DNA of 7,932 nt from an uncultured Roseiflexaceae bacterium. Lineage in GTDB: Bacteria; Chloroflexota; Chloroflexia; Chloroflexales; Roseiflexaceae. The position numbers were made by a program, and so were the translations under genes. Positions 1 through 5,816 of the stretch are shown here, one piece after another. The DNA lies in contig CALKHR010000076.1 of assembly GCA_937988885.1 (NCBI GenBank), positions 1-7,932 on the forward strand, written 5' to 3'. Each line of letters begins with the position of its first letter. The stretch's first letter is position 1. The notes under the pieces were generated by a model. The model did no database searches. It was not told where the DNA came from and worked only from the letters and a program-made list of their open reading frames with translations.

Positions 1-57
1 CATGCATTAGGCACGCCGCCAGCGTTCGTCCTGAGCCAGGATCAAACTCTTCATACT
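1..57 (-). rRNA. rrs: 16S ribosomal RNA, 5' end only (partial)
   Basis: The reverse complement of 31-50 reads AGAGTTTGATCCTGGCTCAG, the universal 16S 5' sequence (the 27F primer site), followed by GACGAACGCTGGCGGCG and TGCCTAATGCATG. The gene is transcribed leftward out of the window, so only about 57 bases are present. Position 50 corresponds to about E. coli 16S base 8, which puts the mature 5' end near 57; the exact processing site cannot be read from this sequence. The form GACGAACGCTGGCGG...TAATGCATG fits Chloroflexota such as Chloroflexus and Roseiflexus, although other phyla share parts of it. Confidence 0.97.
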
Positions 58-232
58 GTATATGAAGTAATTCCGATTAAAATCGGATTACATCTCACAA
101 GTCTCTCAATTATTGTTGGTAAGGTGCAGCGCAGGCGCTTGACAAAATAAAACCAGCACTGAAAGTGCTAGTTCGGTTTTGTCAGGTTGTTGTGTCTACC
201 GAAAATGGTGAGACATTGCCTTACGTTCACGG
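58..232 (-). other. 16S rRNA operon leader with three hairpins
   Basis: This is the transcribed leader between the predicted rRNA start site (about 232) and the mature 16S 5' end. It contains three strong inverted repeats. At 193-215 an 8-bp stem TGTCTACC/GGT-AGACA has one bulged G and loop GAAAAT on the plus strand. At 140-184 outer arms TGACAAAA (140-147) and TTTTGTCA (177-184) enclose AGCACT (155-160) and AGTGCT (164-169). At 67-91 GTAAT-CCGATT pairs with AATCGG-ATTAC, with one bulge. Such leaders generally carry antitermination (boxA) and RNase III processing signals, but I could not recognise a convincing boxA here. No coding sequence is expected. Confidence 0.7.
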
Positions 233-238
233 GTCGGG

Positions 239-267
239 ATTATAGCACGCCCCTATACCCTTGTCAA
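239..267 (-). promoter_or_regulatory. rRNA operon promoter, perfect sigma-70 consensus
   Basis: On the minus strand there is a -35 TTGACA (262-267), a 17-bp spacer (245-261) and a -10 TATAAT (239-244). The -10 is extended by an upstream TGC. The sequence just upstream of the -35 is A-rich on the minus strand (GATAAAAACAT) and could act as an UP element. Transcription would start near 232 and read through the leader into 16S rRNA. Confidence 0.92.
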
Positions 268-322
268 ATGTTTTTATCGGCGTTGTTTTGTAGCATGTTC
301 CTCAAACGGCTTGTGTAGCGAT

Positions 323-332
323 GTGCTATAAT
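323..332 (+). promoter_or_regulatory. Extended -10 promoter of the M20 peptidase gene
   Basis: GTGCTATAAT holds a perfect -10 (327-332) with an extended TGn element (324-326). No good -35 lies 16-18 bp upstream (AAACGG is there), which is tolerable for an extended -10 promoter. Transcription would start near 339. The first possible ATG of the downstream reading frame (331) overlaps this -10, so it cannot be the start in this transcript. Confidence 0.7.
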
Positions 333-366
333 GCATCAGGCTCTTACTCTGCGCGGAGCGACCCTC

Positions 367-1710
367 GTGATCAACCAGGCTGTAATCTCAACTGAGCACC
401 TTCTGAATACGCTGGAACGGCTCGTTAAGATGCCGGGTAGTCCCAGCCAAACCGATGAGCTTGCGGCGGTGGCCGAGTGCGTGGCATCGCTGATGCGTGC
501 GCACGAGCTGACGGTCGATGTGATCCCAACAGCTGGCGCTCCGATTGTGATTGGGCGTCGGGCGGGGCGGCATCCCTTTACGCTGCTGCTCTATCATCAC
601 TACGATGTGGCGTCGCCAGGGTCGTGGCGTGCGTGGAATCACGATCCCTTCCAATTGGCCGAGCGCGAGGCGATGCTGTATGGCCGTGGCGTTGCCGATG
701 GCAAAGGGCCGCTGGCCGCCCAACTGAGCGCGATCTCGGCTTTGCTGGCCGCCGAGGGCGAGCTGCCCTGTGGGGTGGTGTTCGTCGTCGAGGGCGAGGC
801 GCTCAGCGGGAGCGAGCATCTGGGCGCGGTGGTGGCCAAATACGCCGATCTGCTACGGGCCGATGCCTGTGTGGCGATCGGCGGCGAATGCGACCGTTCG
901 GGCCGTCCGCTCTGCTATAGCGGCTCGAAGGGGCTGCTGCAGGTCCGCCTGAGCGTGCAGGGCGCGAGCCAAGTGCTCCCAACCGGCCTCTCCGCCAGCG
1001 TGCCGAATCCGCTTTGGCGCTTGTTGTGGGGCTTGGGTCATCTCAAGAGCGATCTTGAGGAAGTGCTGATCAACGGCTTCTACGACGATGTGGAGGGGCC
1101 GAGCCGCAGCGAGAATCAGGCGTTGCGCTCGGTTACGCTCGATGAAGCTGGGCGCCGCAAGGCTTGGGGCCTCGATCACTTCTTGTTCGGTATGGAGAAT
1201 GTGACGTTGGTGCGCACCGAGGCGACGATGCCCACCTGCAACATCACGTCGATCACGACCGAACCGAGCGGCGATTTCCAGGCCATCCCCACATCTGCTT
1301 CTGCTCGGCTCGATTTCCAACTGGTGCCGAACCAGCGCCCCGAGGTGATTCTGGAGTTGCTGCGCGAGCATTTGTTGAGCAAAGAGATGACCGATGTGGT
1401 GGTGGAGCGCTTGCCGGGCGGGTATCCGTCGGCCCGCAGCTCCTTCGAGCACCCGTTTGTTGCTCTGTTGTGCAATGTGGGCCAGTATGTGTACAATGCC
1501 CCGCTGGCGCTGCTGCCGTACGGGCCGTTCACGTTGCCGCTGCACTTCTTCGCCGAGGCGTTCCAAATTCCAACCGTTGCGGTGGCCTGCGCGCGCTACG
1601 ATAGCTCGACCAACGGTCCCAACGAGCATATTTTGCTGCCAGATTTAGTGCGTCACGGACAGCTTCTGATTGAGCTGATCGAGGCTTGTGCTGGCGAGAG
1701 TCAGCCCTAA
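367..1710 (+). CDS. M20 family metallopeptidase homologue, probably with altered active site
   Basis: Product of 447 residues if it starts at GTG 367. That start has GGAG at 355-358 with an 8-nt spacing; the ATG at 331 lies inside the -10 and is rejected. The fold of the M20 dipeptidase/deacylase family is recognisable: HHYDV (His78 and Asp80), GRGVADGKG (bridging Asp111), and C-terminal GPNEHI. M20 enzymes are usually cytoplasmic hydrolases of peptides or N-acyl amino acids with two zinc ions. Here the segment that normally reads EGxEExGS is EGEALSGS, so the catalytic Glu and the metal-ligand Glu are Ala145 and Leu146. The usual HxPNE is NGPNE (Asn416), so a His ligand is also missing. Glu174 in GGEC may replace the Asp/Glu ligand. 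The gene is full length without frameshifts, so it is probably expressed but may not be a normal dizinc hydrolase. No signal peptide is seen. Confidence 0.85.
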   Translation: MINQAVISTEHLLNTLERLVKMPGSPSQTDELAAVAECVASLMRAHELTVDVIPTAGAPIVIGRRAGRHPFTLLLYHHYDVASPGSWRAWNHDPFQLAEREAMLYGRGVADGKGPLAAQLSAISALLAAEGELPCGVVFVVEGEALSGSEHLGAVVAKYADLLRADACVAIGGECDRSGRPLCYSGSKGLLQVRLSVQGASQVLPTGLSASVPNPLWRLLWGLGHLKSDLEEVLINGFYDDVEGPSRSENQALRSVTLDEAGRRKAWGLDHFLFGMENVTLVRTEATMPTCNITSITTEPSGDFQAIPTSASARLDFQLVPNQRPEVILELLREHLLSKEMTDVVVERLPGGYPSARSSFEHPFVALLCNVGQYVYNAPLALLPYGPFTLPLHFFAEAFQIPTVAVACARYDSSTNGPNEHILLPDLVRHGQLLIELIEACAGESQP

Positions 1711-1732
1711 AGAGCAGTACAACGCCATGAAT

Positions 1733-1761
1733 TTGACAGCATAGGCCAACTGTGCTACTAT
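1733..1761 (+). promoter_or_regulatory. tRNA promoter
   Basis: A perfect -35 TTGACA (1733-1738) and -10 TACTAT (1756-1761) are separated by 17 bp. The start would be near 1768, about 19 nt before the mature tRNA, which leaves a short leader for RNase P to remove. No terminator for the preceding peptidase gene is visible between 1711 and 1732. Confidence 0.8.
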
Positions 1762-1786
1762 ATCAAGCGCGCAAATGCTATCGTTC

Positions 1787-1862
<76 letters not shown>

Positions 1863-1867
1863 ACCAT

Positions 1868-1917
1868 AACCGCCCTGATGACGCATATCCTACGCTTGTC
1901 AGGGCGGTTTGTTTATT
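1868..1917 (+). terminator. Intrinsic terminator of the tRNA
   Basis: An 11-bp perfect stem AACCGCCCTGA (1868-1878) pairs with TCAGGGCGGTT (1899-1909) across a 20-nt loop, followed by the T-rich tail TTTGTTTATT. It begins 5 nt after the tRNA CCA end. It ends only about 33 nt before the next start codon. Confidence 0.85.
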
Positions 1918-1950
1918 CCTCGCAGAACTCGTGCGTTTGAGGTGTCTGCG

Positions 1951-4083
1951 ATGCTCCAGCCCTATCACCTCACTATCCGATTTCGCCAACACGCCAATGA
2001 TGCTCTGTTGGATCTTGAGACCGACGATGGCGCGGCTGATGTGGCGACCTTTGTGCCGCCGTTCGGCGATGACCTGCCGTTGGTTCTGCGTGCGCTCGAT
2101 TGGGCGCAGTTTCCTCCCGGTGCTCGCCCACCCTGGTTGTTCGACGCCGATGCGCAAGCTCGCCTGACGGCGCTGGGTTTGTGGGAGGGGCGTCGTCCCG
2201 CCGAGGATATCCACGCGCGGGTTGGGCGTGCGCTGTACGCTGCGCTGAATGTGGAGCCTGCTGCGACGATCATTCAGCAGGCCCGTGCATCGGCGCGCGC
2301 CAATGGTCAGCCGCTGGAGTTAGTGTTGCGCTTCGCCCGTTCGTCGGCGGCGCTCGCTGATCTGCCGTGGGAGGCGCTGTGGGAGGATGCGGAATCCGGC
2401 GGTCTGCCGCTTCTGTTGGCGCAAGGTAGCCGCAGTTCGTGCGTGCGGTATTTGTCGCTGCCACACCCTGCCCCGTCGCCCCGCCCGCCCGGGCGCGCCC
2501 TGACGCTGCTGGCCGTCTCACCGCACGCTGGCATCCCCGAACCCTTGCTCCGCGAACAGCGCGATGCCCTCTCCAAGGCGCTGCAGCCGCAACTCGATTC
2601 GCAGCTCTGCACATTGATTATGCCCGAGCCGCCGCTGACTCCGGTGGGTCTGCTCGAACTTGTTAGGCAGCATCAACCGGATATCCTGAGCTTTTACGGC
2701 CACGGCGAGTGGCGCGATGGGCAGGGGTATTTGCTGTTCGATGCGCCGAACGGCGGCCAGGAGTGGGTCGCGGCGAATCGCTTGGCTCCGCTGGCCGATA
2801 GCGGCCTGCGTATGTTGATGCTGCACGCTTGCCGCAGCAGCCAGCATGGCGGGGATACGATGCTCTCGGGCGTGGCGGGGCTGTTGAGTTCGCTGGGGCT
2901 GCCTATCGTGTTGGCGATGCAGTCGTACATTCGCATCACGGCGGCCACGCGCTTCCAGTCCATGATCTGCCGTGCGATCGCGGAGGGCCAGAGCGTGCAG
3001 GAGGCGTTGGCATGGGCGCGGGCGGTAGTATACGCCGAGGAGCGCGATGCGGCGAGTTGGTATGTGCCCACGTTGATGATCGCGAGTCGCAACGATGCGC
3101 CGTTGCTGTTGATCGCTCCGCCGAATCAGACGATGCCATCGGATCTGGTGGGTGCGCAGGCGATGGCGCGGGCGGGCATTCGGCGGGCGTCGCGCTTGTT
3201 GAGCCAATCGGGCGCGGCGACGAGCGGCTCGATGCTGACACGTTTGGCGGCTGGCGCGCTGTTGGCGTTGTTCGCTGCGGATTTCTCCGAGCAGAATGTG
3301 CGCGCGTTGTTGAGCGAGTTGGGCGAGCGGCAGTTGGCCGATTGGGCGATGGCTTGGTTGGCTGTCCCCGAGCATACGGCGCTCGTGGCACAGTCCGATG
3401 AACTGCAGGCGTTGCAGGCGCTGGCGAACGATCTCGATCAAGCGATGCAGCGCGATGTGGTGTTTGCCGATGCGATCGCGCAACTGATCGAGCGAACGGC
3501 TGCTATCCCCGCCGCGCTCGATGGCTTGGCCATGCAGATCGATCGGCAGACTGATATGATGCTCGATGTGCAGGTGCAGTTGCGCACACAGGAGGCGTTG
3601 CTGACCGCATTGCGCAACGACCTGCGCGAGACGAAACAGCACCAGGGCCACTTGAACCAAGTGTTGTTACAGGCGCTCGATACGCAGACCGAGCGGTTGT
3701 TGAAGGCGTATGCGCAGGCTTCCTCGCAACACTCTCAGGAGATCCAAACGGTGTTGCAGGCGGTGCGCGCTCTGCACGACGAGGTGCGTGCCCTGATCCC
3801 GCAGCCGTCGTTGCCCCCGCAGACCAACATCGGTGGCGATGTGGTGATGGGCGACAAGGTGATGGGCGATAAAGTGATGGGCGACAAGGTCGTCTATAAC
3901 GGGCCCACCTCGCCGCCGCTCGATGCGTTCCAGATCGGTAAGAGGATTATGGTGCTTCAGCGACGCCTTGCGATGCTGCGTGAGCAGGCCAGCAAGTTCG
4001 CGCCGAACGTCCCGCAATCCCTCCAACGTGAGATCGACATGCTGCAAGCTGAGATCGCTCGGCTTCAGGCGTTGGGGCTCTGA
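1951..4083 (+). CDS. CHAT-domain (caspase-like) protease with helical region and GDKVM repeats
   Basis: The protein is 710 residues from ATG 1951, which has GAGG at 1939-1942 with 8-nt spacing; the frame opens upstream only through a TTG inside the tRNA terminator. Residues about 1-385 form a CHAT (caspase HetF associated with TPRs) domain, with PWEALWE at 139-145. The probable catalytic dyad is His251 in FYGHGE and Cys294 in LHACRS. Residues about 400-470 are an unidentified helical region with a hydrophobic LAAGALLALFAA stretch (432-443). Residues about 484-612 look like long helices or coiled coil. Four GDxVx pentapeptides follow (629-648), then a helical pair at about 661-710 with the pattern RRLxxLxE...PxxLxxEIxxLxxEIxxL. 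CHAT proteins are known as effector or signalling proteases in bacterial conflict systems; no substrate or partner gene is adjacent. Codon use matches the neighbours. The likely role is stress or defence-related proteolysis, which is inference. Confidence 0.85.
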   Translation: MLQPYHLTIRFRQHANDALLDLETDDGAADVATFVPPFGDDLPLVLRALDWAQFPPGARPPWLFDADAQARLTALGLWEGRRPAEDIHARVGRALYAALNVEPAATIIQQARASARANGQPLELVLRFARSSAALADLPWEALWEDAESGGLPLLLAQGSRSSCVRYLSLPHPAPSPRPPGRALTLLAVSPHAGIPEPLLREQRDALSKALQPQLDSQLCTLIMPEPPLTPVGLLELVRQHQPDILSFYGHGEWRDGQGYLLFDAPNGGQEWVAANRLAPLADSGLRMLMLHACRSSQHGGDTMLSGVAGLLSSLGLPIVLAMQSYIRITAATRFQSMICRAIAEGQSVQEALAWARAVVYAEERDAASWYVPTLMIASRNDAPLLLIAPPNQTMPSDLVGAQAMARAGIRRASRLLSQSGAATSGSMLTRLAAGALLALFAADFSEQNVRALLSELGERQLADWAMAWLAVPEHTALVAQSDELQALQALANDLDQAMQRDVVFADAIAQLIERTAAIPAALDGLAMQIDRQTDMMLDVQVQLRTQEALLTALRNDLRETKQHQGHLNQVLLQALDTQTERLLKAYAQASSQHSQEIQTVLQAVRALHDEVRALIPQPSLPPQTNIGGDVVMGDKVMGDKVMGDKVVYNGPTSPPLDAFQIGKRIMVLQRRLAMLREQASKFAPNVPQSLQREIDMLQAEIARLQALGL
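3835..3894 (+). repeat. 15-bp in-frame tandem repeat encoding GDKVM units
   Basis: Three 15-bp units (3844-3858, 3859-3873, 3874-3888) encode VMGDK three times. Units 1 and 3 are identical, and unit 2 differs only at two synonymous third positions (GAT for GAC, AAA for AAG). A degenerate preceding unit, GGDVV, extends the period-5 pattern, giving four GDxVx repeats at protein residues 629-648. The synonymous differences suggest the peptide, not the DNA, is maintained. Confidence 0.9.
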
Positions 4084-4091
4084 AGTAAAAC

Positions 4092-4120
4092 TTGACAATT
4101 CGAGGCAACTATAGTAACAT
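4092..4120 (+). promoter_or_regulatory. Promoter of the SAM riboswitch-sufS transcript
   Basis: A perfect -35 TTGACA (4092-4097), a 17-bp spacer and -10 TAACAT (4115-4120) start 9 bp after the CHAT stop codon. Transcription would begin near 4127, about 20 nt before the riboswitch P1 helix. No terminator for the CHAT gene is visible before it, so read-through from upstream could also enter the riboswitch. Confidence 0.75.
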
Positions 4121-4143
4121 CTCGTGAAACAATTGAATAGCGC

Positions 4144-4282
<139 letters not shown>

Positions 4283-4287
<5 letters not shown>

Positions 4288-4311
4288 GCGACCGCTGACG
4301 TGACGCCTTTT
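4283..4311 (+). promoter_or_regulatory. Predicted antiterminator of the SAM riboswitch
   Basis: GAGAGGCG (4283-4290) can pair with CGCCTTTT (4304-4311) as 8 bp with two G-U pairs. The left arm is the 3' strand of P1 and the right arm is the 5' strand of the first terminator. SAM binding, which stabilises P1, would therefore free the terminator. This is the usual off-switch arrangement, and it is inferred from complementarity only. Confidence 0.65.
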
Positions 4312-4337
4312 CCATGTGTTTTGGAAAAGGCTTTTCT
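4305..4337 (+). terminator. First terminator, riboswitch expression platform
   Basis: A 10-bp perfect stem GCCTTTTCCA (4305-4314) pairs with TGGAAAAGGC (4322-4331) across a 7-nt loop, followed by TTTTCT. It lies 17 nt after aptamer P1 and shares its left arm with the antiterminator, so it is the likely SAM-controlled stop signal. Confidence 0.9.
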
Positions 4338-4342
4338 AATCA

Positions 4343-4388
4343 AAAGACGCCTATCGTATCCGCTGCGATAGGCGTCTTTATTTGTTTG
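4343..4388 (+). terminator. Second, stronger terminator-like hairpin before sufS
   Basis: A 14-bp perfect stem AAAGACGCCTATCG (4343-4356) pairs with CGATAGGCGTCTTT (4366-4379) across a 9-nt loop, followed by the T-rich ATTTGTTTG. An A-rich left flank would also allow termination from the opposite strand. It sits between the riboswitch platform and the sufS ribosome binding site. It repeats GACGCCT from the first hairpin region (4302-4308), so alternative pairings exist. Confidence 0.85.
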
Positions 4389-4410
4389 TCGTACAGAAGG
4401 AAGGTACTGC

Positions 4411-5739
4411 ATGTCTGCTTTTACTGCCACGATCACCTCCTCAACGGCTGTTGATGTCGCACGCATCCGCGAGGATTTTCCGGCACTTCAGCAGCAGGTT
4501 CACGGCCAACCGCTGGTGTTTCTCGATAGCGCGGCGTCGTCGCAGAAGCCGGTGCAGGTACTCGAAGCGATGGAGCAGGTGTATCGAGCGACCTACGCCA
4601 ATGTGCATCGGGGTGCTTATAGCTTCAGTATGCACAGTACCGACCTGTACGAACAGGCCCGTGCGAAGATCGCGCAGTTCATCGGCGCGGAATCATCGGA
4701 TCAGATTGTGTTCACCCGCAACGCCACCGAGGCGCTGAATCTGCTGGCGTACTCCTACGGGCGCACGGTGTTGCAGCCTGGCGACGAGATTTTGATCAGC
4801 GAACTAGAGCACCACGCAAATTATCTGCCCTGGCTGGAGTTGGCGCGCCATTGTGGTGTGAAGGTGAAGCAGATCCCGTTGACGAGTGATGGGCGGCTCG
4901 ATCTCGAATCGCTCGATACACTGCTGACGCCACAGGTGCGCCTGGTGAGTTTCGCGCATGTCTCGAATGTGTTGGGCACCATCACCGATCCCCGCGAGAT
5001 CATCGAGCGGGCGCACGCGCTGGGTGCGGTGGTTGCCTTGGACGCTTGCCAATCGGCGCCGCATATGCCACTGAATGTGCAGGAGCTTGGCGCGGATTTC
5101 GTGGTCTTTTCGGGCCACAAGATGCTGGGGCCGACGGGTATCGGCGTGTTGTACGGTCGCAGCGAGTTGCTGGCCGCGATGCCGCCGTTTATGACTGGTG
5201 GCGATGTGGCCCGCGATGTGGGCTTGGACGATGTGGTGTGGGAGGATGCGCCGCTAAAGTTCGAGGCTGGCACGCCCGCGTTCGTTGAGGCGATCGGTTT
5301 GGGCGCGGCGGTCGATTATCTCTCGTCGATCGGGATGCAGGCGGTGCGCAACCACGAGCGCGATTTGGTGGCGTATGCGCTACGTCGCTTCGAGGAGATC
5401 CCCAATGTGCGCGTGTTCGGGCCGACCGATCCCGAGGTGCGTGGCGGTGTGATCACCTTTGTGGTCGATGGCATCGCGCCGCAGGATTTGGCGCTTGAGC
5501 TCGACCTGCGCGGCGTGGCGATCCGTTCGGGCCGCCATTGCGCGCACCCGCTGCACCGCCGTTTGGGGATCGCTGCCAGCGCTCGGGCGAGCTTCACGAT
5601 CTACAACGATTATAGCGATGTCGATGCGCTTGTGGATGGGATTATCGAGATTCAGCGCCTGTTCGCATCGGGCGAGACGACTGCTGGTGCCCGCCGCCCT
5701 AAGCAAGCAGCCCAACTCGACTGTAGCGCCGATGCGTGA
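4411..5739 (+). CDS. sufS: Cysteine desulfurase, group II (SufS type)
   Basis: This PLP enzyme converts cysteine to alanine and passes the sulfur as persulfide to Fe-S cluster assembly in the cytoplasm. The 442-residue product shows the SufS landmarks: NVHRGAYSFS (64-73), TRNATEALN (102-110), ELEHHANYLPW with PLP-stacking His135, DACQSAPH (211-218, Asp211 and Gln214), SGHKMLGPTGIGVLYG with the PLP lysine Lys237, and RSGRHCAHP with catalytic Cys377. RASFTIYNDYSDVD (392-405) is the family's C-terminal signature. It is somewhat longer than E. coli SufS (406), with an N-terminal extension and a C-terminal tail containing Cys438. GGAAGG (4399-4404) lies 6 nt before ATG. It is preceded by a SAM riboswitch and two terminators. 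No sufB, sufC, sufD or sufU is adjacent, so its partners must be elsewhere. Group II CsdA-like enzymes are the alternative. Confidence 0.95.
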   Translation: MSAFTATITSSTAVDVARIREDFPALQQQVHGQPLVFLDSAASSQKPVQVLEAMEQVYRATYANVHRGAYSFSMHSTDLYEQARAKIAQFIGAESSDQIVFTRNATEALNLLAYSYGRTVLQPGDEILISELEHHANYLPWLELARHCGVKVKQIPLTSDGRLDLESLDTLLTPQVRLVSFAHVSNVLGTITDPREIIERAHALGAVVALDACQSAPHMPLNVQELGADFVVFSGHKMLGPTGIGVLYGRSELLAAMPPFMTGGDVARDVGLDDVVWEDAPLKFEAGTPAFVEAIGLGAAVDYLSSIGMQAVRNHERDLVAYALRRFEEIPNVRVFGPTDPEVRGGVITFVVDGIAPQDLALELDLRGVAIRSGRHCAHPLHRRLGIAASARASFTIYNDYSDVDALVDGIIEIQRLFASGETTAGARRPKQAAQLDCSADA

Positions 5740-5751
5740 TCTATCTGCGGT

Positions 5752-5780
5752 TTGCATAGCATATCTTCGGTGGGTACAAT
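5752..5780 (+). promoter_or_regulatory. Possible promoter of the flavin monooxygenase gene
   Basis: TTGCAT (5752-5757), a 17-bp spacer and TACAAT (5775-5780) make a fair sigma-70 promoter with a weak -35. It would start transcription near 5787, about 30 nt before the chosen ATG. The 77-nt gap after sufS has no terminator hairpin I can see, so cotranscription with sufS is also possible. Confidence 0.5.
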
Positions 5781-5816
5781 GTGCCCGAACTTCTTTTATG
5801 CGACAAGGATACTGCT

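Noticed and set aside
139..167. Plus-strand TTGACA at 139-144 as a promoter
   Set aside because: No -10 at 16-18 bp spacing (AAAGTG there); the hexamer is part of an inverted repeat in the rRNA leader.
331..366. Upstream ATG start for the M20 gene
   Set aside because: It overlaps the -10 TATAAT (327-332) and has no ribosome binding site; GTG 367 with GGAG fits better.
853..1629. Minus-strand ORF opposite the M20 gene
   Set aside because: Arg/His/Gln-rich antisense shadow without a recognisable motif or ribosome binding site.
1909..1950. TTG start for the CHAT gene giving 14 extra residues
   Set aside because: It lies within the tRNA terminator stem and tail; ATG 1951 has GAGG at the right spacing.
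2518..3660. Long minus-strand ORF of 380 codons opposite the CHAT gene
   Set aside because: It is an antisense shadow of a GC-rich gene: composition is His/Arg/Gln-rich, no domain is recognisable, and the plus-strand protein has clear family motifs.
3844..3888. CRISPR-like or intergenic repeat array
   Set aside because: The units are 15 bp, contiguous, in frame and within a coding sequence.
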